Assembly (NCBI RefSeq): GCF_001484685.1
Contig: NZ_CP012200.1
Location: forward strand, 304,321-368,320
Origin: Thermococcus sp. 2319x1
Lineage (GTDB): Archaea; Methanobacteriota_B; Thermococci; Thermococcales; Thermococcaceae
Reading direction: 5' to 3'
DNA length: 64,000 bases
The notes beneath the pieces were generated by a model. The model was not told the DNA's origin. It worked only from the letters and a program-made list of their open reading frames with translations, and ran no database searches. Shown here one piece after another: positions 1 through 8,689 of the stretch (the stretch's first letter is position 1; the number at the start of each line of letters is the position of its first letter). Both the position numbers and the translations under genes were made by a program.

Positions 1-710
1 TAGGCACAAACAAGAGGGAGATTGTAGAAAAAGCTGTTAAAGAGGCTGTTCTTGAAGTTCTAACACCCGAAAGACACATAGACCTCTTAGGGATGGTCAA
101 ATCAAAAAAAGAAAAGCCGTTCGTGATAGTTTTTGTTGGCTTTAACGGAAGTGGAAAAACCACTACAATAGCTAAGCTTGCCAGCTGGCTTAAGAAAAAT
201 GGTTTAAGCGTTGTTATAGCCGCTAGCGATACCTTTAGGGCGGGAGCAATAGAGCAGGTGGAGGAACATGCGAAGAGAATTGGTGTTAAGCTCATCAAAC
301 ACGGTTACAAATCTGATCCAGCTGCTGTGGCTTACGATGCCATAGAGCATGCAAAAGCGAGAGGAATCGACGTGGTTTTAGTTGATACAGCCGGAAGAAA
401 CGAGCTTAACAGAAATCTCATGGATGAAATGAAAAAAATAGTCAGGGTTACAAAGCCGGATCTGGTTATATTCGTAGGAGATGCTCTTGCCGGAAATGCA
501 ATAATAGAGCAGGCAAGGCAGTTTAATGAGGCGGTTAGGATTGACGGAGTTGTTCTAACAAAGCTTGACGCGGATGCAAGGGGAGGTGCCGCATTAAGCA
601 TAGCCCACGCCATTGGTGCGCCAATACTTTTTGTTGGGGTTGGTCAAGGATATGACGATTTAATGCCCTTTGATGAAAAATGGATGCTGGAGAAAATTTT
701 TGGTGGGTGA
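1..710 (+). CDS. ftsY: Signal recognition particle receptor FtsY (5' end outside window)
   Basis: This is the C-terminal part of the SRP-receptor GTPase, which docks SRP-ribosome complexes at the membrane. The frame is open from position 3, so the gene begins upstream of the window. The NG-domain landmarks appear in order: the P-loop GFNGSGKTT, the [10 protein letters not shown] motif, the G3 element DTAGR, and the G4/G5 region [10 protein letters not shown], ending in the usual FtsY tail. An ATG at 93 lies inside the conserved domain and is not the start. The stop overlaps the ribosome-binding region of the MarC gene, so the two are probably cotranscribed. The family call is secure; the N-terminal acidic domain cannot be seen. 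Confidence 0.95.
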   Translation, partial: GTNKREIVEKAVKEAVLEVLTPERHIDLLGMVKSKKEKPFVIVFVGFNGSGKTTTIAKLASWLKKNGLSVVIAASDTFRAGAIEQVEEHAKRIGVKLIKHGYKSDPAAVAYDAIEHAKARGIDVVLVDTAGRNELNRNLMDEMKKIVRVTKPDLVIFVGDALAGNAIIEQARQFNEAVRIDGVVLTKLDADARGGAALSIAHAIGAPILFVGVGQGYDDLMPFDEKWMLEKIFGG

Positions 711-712
711 AA

Positions 713-1339
713 ATGTTTTTTAAGACATTCCTTTATGTGTTTGGCACCCTCTTTGCAGTGATGAACCCCATTGGAGCTGTTCCGGTATTTCTTTCTATTA
801 CCCAGCACTGTAAATCTCGCGAGGCAAGGATCAGTCTGGCAAAGAGAACATCAGCGGCCGTTTTTGTTACCTTGGTAACCTTTGCACTCTTGGGGGAGTG
901 GATATTCAAGTTCTTTGGCTCCACAATAGATGCCTTTGCAATTGCAGGAGGAATTTTGCTCTTCAGAATGGCATTGGAAATGCTAAGTGGTAGTCTCTCT
1001 ACTATAAAAATAACCCATGAAGAGGAGGAAGAGGCCGTAAGTTTAAGCGAGATTGCCATAATCCCCTTGGCAATTCCCTTGATTTCTGGTCCGGGTTCAA
1101 TAACAACTGTGATGATACACATGGCAAAGAGCAGCGACTATCTGGGAAAAATGGCCGTTATTCTTGCGATTTTTGTGGCAAGTCTTTCAGTTTACTTGGT
1201 GCTTAGGTCTGCAGAAAAGGTGCAGCGGAAGCTTGGTAGAGTGGGAATAAGAGTTACCACAAGAATGATGGGTCTTATACTGGCTTCAATGGCCGTTCAG
1301 CTTGTAATCAACGGAATTAAAGGAGCATTTGGACTTTAA
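713..1339 (+). CDS. MarC family integral membrane protein
   Basis: This is a 208-residue polytopic protein of the MarC/UPF0056 family. Six hydrophobic segments are expected, and the N-terminal FAVMNPIGAVPVFLSIT block is typical of the family. A short acidic stretch (EEEEE, around residue 105) lies in the central loop. MarC proteins have no settled function; the old link to multiple antibiotic resistance has not held up. The start is put at ATG 713, after the GGTGGGTGA sequence at 702-710; an in-frame ATG at 680 lies inside ftsY and is less likely. It follows ftsY directly. Function remains unknown. Confidence 0.88.
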   Translation: MFFKTFLYVFGTLFAVMNPIGAVPVFLSITQHCKSREARISLAKRTSAAVFVTLVTFALLGEWIFKFFGSTIDAFAIAGGILLFRMALEMLSGSLSTIKITHEEEEEAVSLSEIAIIPLAIPLISGPGSITTVMIHMAKSSDYLGKMAVILAIFVASLSVYLVLRSAEKVQRKLGRVGIRVTTRMMGLILASMAVQLVINGIKGAFGL

Positions 1340-1386
1340 TCGCAATCTTTTTAAATTTTTTAGGAAACCCTAATTGTGGTGAGAAA

Positions 1387-2169
1387 TTGATACTGGCTGA
1401 AAACCTAACGATTTACTACGACAACTATAAAGCAGTTGAGGATATAACCTTCAAGCTGGATAGTGGGGAGACTCTTCTTTTGCTGGGTCCAAATGGTGCT
1501 GGAAAAACAAGCCTTCTTAGAACAATTGCAGGGCTTCATAAATCCTATGAAGGCAAGCTTCTTGTTTTTGGAAAACCTCCTACTGAAGTGAAGGATTCAA
1601 TCTCATATGTTCCCCAGAGTCATTCTTTAAACGAACGTGTGCCTTTGAAGGCTATTGAAGTAGTTGCAATGGGGGCCCTTTACAAAAAGGGTCTCATTCA
1701 CTTCAATATTCCAAAATCAATCCTAAAAGAAGCTGAAGAAGCTTTGGACTTTGTGGGGCTTGGAGAGATAAAAAACAAAAGGTTTGCAGAGCTTAGCGGT
1801 GGACAAAAGCAGAGGGTTCTATTGGCCAGAGCACTCGTTTCAAAACCCCAACTTCTCCTTTTGGATGAGCCGTTATCGGCTCTTGACCCAAGTGCGAGAG
1901 TGGAGGTGGTTTCAGTCCTTGCAAAAATAAAGCGGGAAATGGGATTGACAATGATAATAACCACCCATGACCCAAATCCCCTAACGGAAATAGGTGACAA
2001 GGTAATGCTCATCAATAAAAGGCTTATAGCCTTTGGAACTCCGGAAGAAGTGCTGAGGGATGAAATTATCACCAAAGTCTACGGGCCCCTGTCCAAAGCG
2101 GTTAAAGTAGGGGAGAGAATGTACTGCTTTATAGGAGACGTTCACCTTCACGGGAGGGGAAAAGTTTGA
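1387..2169 (+). CDS. Metal-type ABC transporter ATP-binding protein (ZnuC/MntB-like)
   Basis: This is the ATPase subunit of an ABC importer of the zinc/manganese (ABC-3 permease) class. Visible elements are Walker A GPNGAGKTSLL, Q-loop YVPQ, signature LSGGQKQR, Walker B LLLLDEP, D-loop SALD and switch histidine TTHD. The 260-residue length fits the family. The start is a TTG at 1387, a few bases after GGTGAG. Its stop overlaps the next gene, which encodes an ABC-3 permease, by four bases, so the two are translationally coupled. Metal specificity is inferred only from the partner family. No substrate-binding protein is encoded nearby. Confidence 0.88.
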   Translation: MILAENLTIYYDNYKAVEDITFKLDSGETLLLLGPNGAGKTSLLRTIAGLHKSYEGKLLVFGKPPTEVKDSISYVPQSHSLNERVPLKAIEVVAMGALYKKGLIHFNIPKSILKEAEEALDFVGLGEIKNKRFAELSGGQKQRVLLARALVSKPQLLLLDEPLSALDPSARVEVVSVLAKIKREMGLTMIITTHDPNPLTEIGDKVMLINKRLIAFGTPEEVLRDEIITKVYGPLSKAVKVGERMYCFIGDVHLHGRGKV

Positions 2170-2987
2170 TCCCCGAGTACTTGCTCAGGGCCCTCTTAGG
2201 TGGGGTAATGGTCAGCGTTTTACTGGGTATGCTGAGTCCCCTGATAAACATGAAGGGGTTAGCTTTTCTTACCCACGCAACCTTCCACTCCCTGCTCTTT
2301 GGGGCTGTTTTAGGGATGATACTCGGGCTGATATTTTCAAACTTTTCTCTGGTTCTGTGGGTGGCTCTAATAATCACTATTTTTGTTGTTATCTTAATAG
2401 CTCTCCTCGAAGATAGGGGGTTCAGCAGTGACACTGCAATAGGAGTAATAGCGAGCTTTATAGCTGGCTCTACTGTACTGGCTTTTGGAGTTCTGTATAG
2501 GGTTATGGCGAATAGACCCTACTTTGCCCTCTCCCAAAGCATAGTATCCTATTTAACGGGGGAGCTTTTTCTGATAACGCTTAACGACTTGACGTTTTTG
2601 GTCTTGGGGGGTGCCTTGATATTCTTTGTGATGCTTGCATTTTACCGTGATTTCCTATACGTCAGCTTCGATGCTGAGGGACTTGAGACCTACTCCGGAA
2701 ATGCAAAGTTTTATCTCACTTTGCTCTACGCTCTCGTGGGCGCTACTGGTGCGTTAATAGTTAGAACCGTTGGCTTGATAACCCTTCAGGTTGTGGCGGT
2801 TTTGCCGGGTACAATAGCCATGATGCTCAGCAATGACTTGAGAAAGATTCTTGGAATAAGCTTGGGTTTAACTCTCTTAGTGCAGGTACTCTCGATAGTG
2901 CTGGCTTACTTAACAGACATCCCTCCAAGCGGAATAGCTACTATAATGCTGGGGATTGTCTATGGGTTCTTAGTCTTGAGGAGGTAG
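2166..2987 (+). CDS. ABC-3 family metal transporter permease (ZnuB-like)
   Basis: This is a membrane permease of 273 residues with about eight or nine hydrophobic helices. It carries family features such as the FHSLLFGAVLG segment near residue 37 and the late block TVGLITLQVVAVLPGTIAMM. It would form the channel of the importer powered by the upstream ATPase. The TTG start at 2166 overlaps that gene's stop and is preceded by GGGAGGGGA at 2152-2160. Four bases after its stop begins rnhB. Zinc, manganese or iron are the usual substrates in this family; the sequence does not decide between them. Confidence 0.88.
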   Translation: MIPEYLLRALLGGVMVSVLLGMLSPLINMKGLAFLTHATFHSLLFGAVLGMILGLIFSNFSLVLWVALIITIFVVILIALLEDRGFSSDTAIGVIASFIAGSTVLAFGVLYRVMANRPYFALSQSIVSYLTGELFLITLNDLTFLVLGGALIFFVMLAFYRDFLYVSFDAEGLETYSGNAKFYLTLLYALVGATGALIVRTVGLITLQVVAVLPGTIAMMLSNDLRKILGISLGLTLLVQVLSIVLAYLTDIPPSGIATIMLGIVYGFLVLRR

Positions 2988-2991
2988 AAAT

Positions 2992-3666
2992 ATGAAGCTG
3001 GGGGGAATAGATGAAGCTGGAAGAGGACCTGTTATAGGACCTCTTGTAATTGCGGCGGTTGTTGTCGATGAATCCCGTATGCAGGAGCTTGAAGCTTTGG
3101 GGGTTAAAGATTCAAAAAAGCTAACGCCAAGAAGAAGAGAAGAACTCTTTGAGGAGATTTTAGGGATGGTTGACGATTATGTCATCCTCCAGATTTCCCC
3201 GGAGGAGATAGACAGCAGAGATGGGACGATGAACGAGCTTGAAATTGAAAACTTTGTCAGAGCGTTGAACTCCCTTAAAGTTAAGCCTGACGTGCTCTAC
3301 ATAGATGCGGCTGACGTCAAGGAGAAGCGCTTTGGCGACATTATAGGTGAAAGACTTTCCTTCTCTCCGAAGATAATCGCCGAACATAAGGCAGATTCAA
3401 AGTATATTCCAGTGGCTGCTGCATCAATACTGGCTAAAGTTACCCGTGACAGGGCAATAGAGAAGCTCAAGGAGGTTTATGGGGAGATAGGCTCAGGATA
3501 TCCAAGTGATCCAATTACAAGGAGGTTTCTGGAGGAGTATTACAAGGCTCATGGGGAATTCCCCCCAATAGTGAGGAAAAGCTGGGAGACCCTTAGAAAG
3601 ATAGAAGAAAAACTAAAAGCTAAAAAGACTCAGTCCACTATCTTGGACTTCTTAAAAAAGCCTTAA
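2992..3666 (+). CDS. rnhB: Ribonuclease HII
   Basis: The enzyme cleaves RNA in RNA/DNA hybrids and at single ribonucleotides in DNA. The N-terminal GIDEAGRGPVIGPL block supplies the first catalytic Asp and Glu, the segment DVLYIDAADVK the next Asp, and ADSKYIPVAAASILAKVTRD the last. The 224 residues match other Thermococcales RNases HII. The C-terminus QSTILDFLKKP resembles a PCNA-interacting tail (Q-x-x-I/L-x-x-F), which is an inference. GAGG just before ATG 2992 serves as ribosome-binding site. The 3' end overlaps the convergent glycosyltransferase gene by 29 bases. Confidence 0.96.
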   Translation: MKLGGIDEAGRGPVIGPLVIAAVVVDESRMQELEALGVKDSKKLTPRRREELFEEILGMVDDYVILQISPEEIDSRDGTMNELEIENFVRALNSLKVKPDVLYIDAADVKEKRFGDIIGERLSFSPKIIAEHKADSKYIPVAAASILAKVTRDRAIEKLKEVYGEIGSGYPSDPITRRFLEEYYKAHGEFPPIVRKSWETLRKIEEKLKAKKTQSTILDFLKKP

Positions 3667-5185
3667 CCCTTTCGAAGGTTTCCCTTACCCACGTTGAGAT
3701 GCCCCTCATCCACTCCCAGTACATTCTGATAGACCTCTCGAAGTACTCCCACTTTATTATGTCGTATGCCATTACTCCAAGTGTCACCGCTCCCGGAGGA
3801 ACTAACGGAGTGGCATAAAAGCTGAACTGGGTTTTTCCACCTAAAATCCACTGGAGGGCATAAAACGCTATTGTGCTCCAGAATATCCCAAAAGGCACCA
3901 AAAGCTTTCTTCTTCTTGTCGCAGCATAGGGAATTGCGAATATAAACACTACCATGGAGAGCATCAAAATTGGGTCCGTTGCCGCGAAGATATCTGGGGT
4001 GTAGTGAAAGGGAAATGGCTTAAGGCTTAGGAACCACTCCCAGAAAGGTGAATTCGCTGGATGATCTCCCTTGTAACTGAGATGCCATCCAAAGCTTCCA
4101 ATGAACTCAGAAAGCCATGGGAAAAAGCCTATTGCCTTTATTATCGTAATCTGAGGTAGCAAAAATCCGAAGGCGGGTAAAATAAGTGCCGAGAGCGGAA
4201 TCTCCCTAATCCTAATTTTATCCCTTAAGAGTTTTATTAGCAAAACTGGGTAGGGAAAGGCACCGTTTAATTTTGTGGCTGCAGCGAGGCCTATGGAAAT
4301 ACCGCTCGAATTGTATTTCTCAGAAATCAAGAAGTACATGAAAACCGCAGTGAAGAACGCCACGTGTATATCAAGCATTGCAGCAAGGGACGTTGCGTGA
4401 AGAAGGGGATCAAAGGCAGAAAATATTAACGCTATGAAAGCTGCGAGATAACTCCTTGAGATTTTATACGCAGCTAAGAAGACGAGGATGTTTATTATAG
4501 CGTGTTCTATCAGCCCCGGCAAACGCCAGAAGATAGGCTTATCCTCTATCAGCATTCCAAGCATTATTATATCCTTCCCCAAAAATGGATGCTCCGTGTT
4601 CAGGTAGTTTTGGATGTTCTCCTTATCAGGATAGCGGAAACCCTTTACGATTTCAACCCCTTCTATGCTTTTGACTTCTTCTATGAAGGCTTTGAGGTTT
4701 TCGCGGGGGATTTCATAGTAAACGCCGTCAAAATTGGAATAGGGTCTGTAATAAGTATAGTTGTATTTTCTCGCTATCGTTTCAATTTTAAACTTGGTCT
4801 CATCAAAATCAGAGGCTTGGGTTTTGTTTAAGGGTATGAATTCTACTCTTATTCCCAACTTTGAGAGAATTGCTGGCGTTTGAAGGTTTACGTTTCTCGT
4901 ATAAGGTCTTGTGAATTCAAATCCAAAAGCAGAGACTTTCACGTGTCCCTTAATAATTTCTCCGCTTGCAATTATGTTTACCCCTTCTGAATTCGTTGTA
5001 TCGTTTACATAGTGGAGTTCAACCCCAAGCTTGTGGAGAACGTTCCTGGCTGCTGGGATGTACCATACCTCATCCCCAATGTAATCATGGAGTTCTAGGC
5101 TTGAGGCTTTTTCATATGAGTACCAGAAGGTTCCGATTATTATCGCGACCACTGCCACAAAGTAAAGTTTTTTTCGAAGGCTCAT
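3638..5185 (-). CDS. Membrane glycosyltransferase, dolichyl-phosphate-mannose-protein mannosyltransferase-like
   Basis: This is a large polytopic protein (515 residues) of the PMT/ArnT-like GT-C superfamily. One N-terminal helix is followed by an acidic pair in DYIGDEVWYIPAA (D38, E39), where GT-C enzymes hold a catalytic acid in the first external loop. An extracytoplasmic region of about 150 residues and then at least eight hydrophobic helices follow. Such enzymes move sugars from lipid-phosphate carriers to proteins or glycans outside the membrane; donor and acceptor are unknown. The ATG at 5185 is preceded by GGTGGGAG. It converges on rnhB with a 29-base overlap and diverges from the methyltransferase at 5274. 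Confidence 0.75.
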   Translation of the reverse strand: MSLRKKLYFVAVVAIIIGTFWYSYEKASSLELHDYIGDEVWYIPAARNVLHKLGVELHYVNDTTNSEGVNIIASGEIIKGHVKVSAFGFEFTRPYTRNVNLQTPAILSKLGIRVEFIPLNKTQASDFDETKFKIETIARKYNYTYYRPYSNFDGVYYEIPRENLKAFIEEVKSIEGVEIVKGFRYPDKENIQNYLNTEHPFLGKDIIMLGMLIEDKPIFWRLPGLIEHAIINILVFLAAYKISRSYLAAFIALIFSAFDPLLHATSLAAMLDIHVAFFTAVFMYFLISEKYNSSGISIGLAAATKLNGAFPYPVLLIKLLRDKIRIREIPLSALILPAFGFLLPQITIIKAIGFFPWLSEFIGSFGWHLSYKGDHPANSPFWEWFLSLKPFPFHYTPDIFAATDPILMLSMVVFIFAIPYAATRRRKLLVPFGIFWSTIAFYALQWILGGKTQFSFYATPLVPPGAVTLGVMAYDIIKWEYFERSIRMYWEWMRGISTWVRETFERVKAFLRSPR

Positions 5186-5273
5186 ACTACTCCCACCAAA
5201 TTTTGTTTAACATCTTTAAATTCTTTCCCGTAAACCTTTAAAAATTGAACGAAAATGGAACAACGGTGAGAGA

Positions 5274-6419
5274 ATGGAAGAGATGGAAGCGCTTATTGAG
5301 CAGACTGTTGAGATGATAAAGCGAGGTCTGGACGAGAGAAAAATACGGGCGAGACTCCCGAAAGAGAATGCTGACGAGATAATCGAGATAGCGAGGGCAA
5401 GGATAAGGGCAAAGGATAAGTTCTCAAGAACCGATCTGTGGATGGACTTGGAAGGTCTTAGGTACGCCACTCACGAAGTTGTGGCTGAATATAGGGCAAA
5501 GAGAGTCAAACCAAAAAGCATAGCAGATGTGAGCTGTGGAGTTGGAATCCAGCTGATATTCTTCGCGAAATATGCAGAAAAAGCCTATGCTATAGACATC
5601 GATGAGAAAAAGCTCTTCTACGCAATGAAAAATGCCGAGAAGTATGGTGTTAAAGATAAGATAACCTTCATTCATGGGAACAGCTTAAGTAAGGAAGTTG
5701 TTGATCAGATAGATGCTGATGTAGTATTCTCCGATCCCGCAAGACCTCCGGAGATGCCTGAAAGAAGGCTTGAGGATCTTCTCCCGAGTCCTCTTGAAGT
5801 TTATGAAGCTTATAAGCACAAAACCGATGCTTTTATCTTTGATCTCCCACCTCAGATAAGGAGAGAAAAAGTCCCGTGGAGAGGTGAATTTGAGTACATT
5901 GATTTATATGGAACACTCAACAGGCTGACTTTCTATTTTGAGCCCTTGGCTAAGGCAGAGCGCTCTGCAGTTATGCTGCCTAAAGGGGTTAGACTTGAAA
6001 GCAACCCCAATCTTGAAAACATCGTCGAGTGGAGTGGAGAAGTTAAAGATTATTTGTATGAAATTCCGCAGAGCATTGACTATGCTGAGTTAATAAACGA
6101 GCTCTTCCATGCCGTAAAGGGCAACTTATGGATGCTCATTCGGGAAAAACGCAGAGCAGTTGCAACGAGTGATGAAGAACTTAACAGCGAATACTTCAAG
6201 AGACGCTACATCGTAAGAAGTGTTCTCGACTTCCATCCAGTGAGGATAAACGAGTTTTTAAAGAGGGAAGGATATGGCAGGGTTACCCTAAAGATTTCAA
6301 TTCCTGAGAAGGAATACTGGCAGTTCAGGAGAAGAGTCGAGCAGGACTTAAGGGGAGAGAAGAGGGTTTACCTATTCAAATTCAAAGACAAAGCGATAAT
6401 AGCTGAGCCCCTCGATTAA
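5274..6419 (+). CDS. Class I SAM-dependent methyltransferase (THUMP-like type)
   Basis: A protein of 381 residues. An N-terminal helical region of about 75 residues precedes a Rossmann methyltransferase domain: motif I VSCGVGIQLIFFAK, an acidic loop YAIDIDEKKL, and DADVVFSDPARPPEMPERR, where the DPAR block resembles the active site of the PG1098/THUMP-like methyltransferase group. The C-terminal 130 residues form a separate domain. An RNA or nucleoside substrate is likely by family, but the target is unknown. GGTGAGAGA precedes ATG 5274. The stop TAA shares TTAA with the stop of the convergent TIP gene. Confidence 0.75.
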   Translation: MEEMEALIEQTVEMIKRGLDERKIRARLPKENADEIIEIARARIRAKDKFSRTDLWMDLEGLRYATHEVVAEYRAKRVKPKSIADVSCGVGIQLIFFAKYAEKAYAIDIDEKKLFYAMKNAEKYGVKDKITFIHGNSLSKEVVDQIDADVVFSDPARPPEMPERRLEDLLPSPLEVYEAYKHKTDAFIFDLPPQIRREKVPWRGEFEYIDLYGTLNRLTFYFEPLAKAERSAVMLPKGVRLESNPNLENIVEWSGEVKDYLYEIPQSIDYAELINELFHAVKGNLWMLIREKRRAVATSDEELNSEYFKRRYIVRSVLDFHPVRINEFLKREGYGRVTLKISIPEKEYWQFRRRVEQDLRGEKRVYLFKFKDKAIIAEPLD

Positions 6420-6619
6420 TCCTCCTGAATCTCGACTATTTTTGCTCTCTGTATCCTTTTTGAGCCGATGCGAAGGGCTTTAAAATAGTTTATGTGCTCA
6501 TCGGGTAAAAAATTGTCCAGTTTGGTTGATTTGAGTCTCCTTTTCTTGGAGGTTTTGGCTTTATTTTCGCCCCTTATTTTAATGGAACCGTTTATGAATT
6601 CATCCAGCGTTTTATCCAT
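6416..6619 (-). CDS. PCNA-binding inhibitor TIP (Thermococcales inhibitor of PCNA)
   Basis: This is a small basic protein of 67 residues. The N-terminus MDKTLDEFI and the middle TKLDNFLPDEHINYFKAL match, as I remember it, the Thermococcales-specific protein TIP. TIP binds the PCNA sliding clamp through a shortened PIP-like motif and blocks PCNA-dependent functions. ATG 6619 is chosen over the upstream TTG at 6631 because GGGTGGG sits just before it. A TATA-like element lies near 6645-6655. The stop shares TTAA (6416-6419) with the methyltransferase gene. The identification is from motif memory and should be confirmed by a profile search. Confidence 0.72.
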   Translation of the reverse strand: MDKTLDEFINGSIKIRGENKAKTSKKRRLKSTKLDNFLPDEHINYFKALRIGSKRIQRAKIVEIQED

Positions 6620-6873
6620 TAGCCCACCCAAGATATTAGGGTCGCTTTAAATATATAGATTTTTTGGAAGCCTCTCTTGTTTTACCTCCTTTTTTCTGGA
6701 GTTTAGTTATTTTCAGAATCCTCAAAAACCAAAAGAAAGTGTTTTGAACAATATCTCAAAAGAAACACCAAAAGAGAGTGGAAAACACAACGGTTGCATT
6801 AAGGGTTTTATGGAAATCCTTTTAATTGGTTTGAACCATTACGATTTACAGTACAAAGAGCGGAGGCAGCGCA
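6620..6873. promoter_or_regulatory. Divergent promoter region between TIP and glmS
   Basis: About 250 AT-rich bases without a convincing ORF. For the minus strand, a TATA-like tract (read TATATATTTAAAG) lies about 30 bases before the TIP start. For glmS, CTTTTAATT at 6819-6826 lies roughly 25 bases before an expected start near 6848, followed by GGAGG at 6862-6866. The middle, 6660-6800, is purine-rich on the plus strand and shows no clear repeat, palindrome or RNA gene. Nothing resembling the bacterial glmS ribozyme is seen. Confidence 0.5.
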
Positions 6874-8679
6874 ATGTGCGGTATAATCGGGTATATTGGA
6901 GACAGGGAAGCCGCTGAAATTTTAGTGGAAGGTCTTAAAAGATTGGAATACAGAGGATATGATTCGGTTGGGATTGTAACGGAAAAAGGAGAGCTTTTTA
7001 TAAAAAAGGGAGCCGGGAAAATAGATGAGCTTAAAGAAAAGCTTAAACTTCACGAAATGCCCGGCAACAGGGGAATTGGGCACACGAGATGGGCAACGCA
7101 TGGGATTCCTAACGATATCAACGCCCATCCCCATACCGATTGTACTGGAAAAATAGCGGTTGTTCACAATGGAATAATTGAAAACTACCTTGAGCTTAGA
7201 AGCGAGCTTGAGAAAAAAGGCCACACGTTCAAGAGCGACACTGATACAGAGGTGATAGCGCATCTAATTGAAGAAGCTTTAAAGGATTCATCTACCTTCG
7301 AAGGTGCCCTCCGCAAGGCGTTGTTGAAGCTTAGAGGCTCGTTTGCCCTTGGCATAATGTATGCTGAGGATAAGGAACGTCTATATTTTGTGAGAAATGA
7401 AAGCCCGCTCGTCCTTGGAATCGGAAACGGGGAGATGTTTGCTGCCTCCGATATTCCTGCATTTTTACCTTACACGAATAAAGTTGTGTTTCTTGATGAT
7501 GGAGAGTATGCAGTGGTTAGCAAAGATGCATTTACGGTGAAAGACCTTGGGACAGGAAAAGAAAAGAAAAAAGAAATCCACGAGATTAATTGGACTCTTG
7601 AAATGGCTGAAAAGCAGGGTTACCCGCACTTCATGCTTAAGGAAATCCATGAACAGCCAAAGGCTGTAAAGGAAGCAATTTACGGCAACTTGGAAACAAT
7701 AGATAAAGTTGCTGAGGAGATAGCCAAATACGAGAAGATATTTGTCGTGGCTATGGGGACTTCTTATCATGCAGGAATTGCCGCGAAATACCTCTTCCAA
7801 AGACTGGCGAACAAGCCCGTCCTTGTTGAAGAAGCGAGTGAGTTTAGGTATGAGTTTGAGAACATAGTTGACGAGAATTCCCTCGTAATCGCCATTACTC
7901 AGAGCGGGGAAACTGCCGACACTCTGGCGGCAATAAGATTGGCTAAAAAGAAGGGTGCAAAAGTTCTAAGCATTGTTAACGTTGTTGGGAGCATGGCTAC
8001 CAGGCTGAGCGACCTTGTAGTATACACCCATGCAGGTCCGGAAATAGGGGTAGCGGCAACAAAAACCTATACAACCCAGCTTACCGTTTTGACAATGCTT
8101 GCAATAGCACTAGCCAAGGTACTCAATACAGTTGATGAAGATTACCTTAAGAAACTCAAAGCTGAGCTTTTGGAGCTTCCGAGGTACATTGAGGCTGTGC
8201 TTGGATATGAGAACAAGATAAAATCCCTTGCTGAGGAGCTAATAGACAGGAGAGATTTCTTCTACATAGGACGGGGGATAAGCGTTGCAACAGCTCTTGA
8301 GGGTGCTCTAAAGCTTAAGGAAATCAGCTATATCCATGCGGAGGGTCTTTCTGCCGGAGAACTTAAGCACGGCCCCCTAGCTCTGATTGAAGAAGGTGTT
8401 CCAGTCGTTGCCATTTCCCCAAGCGGAAAGACGTTTGATAAGATGGTCTCCAATATACAGGAAGTCAACGCAAGAAAGGGATTTGTAATCAGCTTGGGAG
8501 ACAATGAAGAGCTGGAAAAAGTTAGCAAAGTCTTTTTGAAGATGCCAAAAATAGATGAGCTTTTAAGTCCTATAGTGTATATAGTACCACTCCAACTGCT
8601 TGCCTATCACTTGGCTGTGTTGAGGGGTAACGATCCCGACAAGCCGAGAAATCTGGCGAAATCTGTAACCGTAGAGTGA
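6874..8679 (+). CDS. glmS: Glutamine--fructose-6-phosphate aminotransferase (isomerizing)
   Basis: GlmS makes glucosamine 6-phosphate from fructose 6-phosphate and glutamine, the first step to UDP-GlcNAc. The protein starts [10 protein letters not shown], so Cys2 becomes the N-terminal nucleophile of the class II glutaminase domain (residues 1-215, with GHTRWATHG and HNGIIENY). Two SIS sugar-isomerase domains follow ([35 protein letters not shown]), and the C-terminus [15 protein letters not shown] is canonical. Its 601 residues are full length. GGAGG precedes ATG 6874. The gene is followed after ten bases by aglB, joining sugar precursor supply to glycan transfer. Confidence 0.97.
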   Translation: MCGIIGYIGDREAAEILVEGLKRLEYRGYDSVGIVTEKGELFIKKGAGKIDELKEKLKLHEMPGNRGIGHTRWATHGIPNDINAHPHTDCTGKIAVVHNGIIENYLELRSELEKKGHTFKSDTDTEVIAHLIEEALKDSSTFEGALRKALLKLRGSFALGIMYAEDKERLYFVRNESPLVLGIGNGEMFAASDIPAFLPYTNKVVFLDDGEYAVVSKDAFTVKDLGTGKEKKKEIHEINWTLEMAEKQGYPHFMLKEIHEQPKAVKEAIYGNLETIDKVAEEIAKYEKIFVVAMGTSYHAGIAAKYLFQRLANKPVLVEEASEFRYEFENIVDENSLVIAITQSGETADTLAAIRLAKKKGAKVLSIVNVVGSMATRLSDLVVYTHAGPEIGVAATKTYTTQLTVLTMLAIALAKVLNTVDEDYLKKLKAELLELPRYIEAVLGYENKIKSLAEELIDRRDFFYIGRGISVATALEGALKLKEISYIHAEGLSAGELKHGPLALIEEGVPVVAISPSGKTFDKMVSNIQEVNARKGFVISLGDNEELEKVSKVFLKMPKIDELLSPIVYIVPLQLLAYHLAVLRGNDPDKPRNLAKSVTVE

Positions 8680-8689
8680 GGTGGTATAA

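Noticed and set aside
6632-6873. glmS-type ribozyme or riboswitch before glmS
   Set aside because: No ribozyme core is visible, and such ribozymes are bacterial; an ordinary archaeal promoter and SD explain the region.
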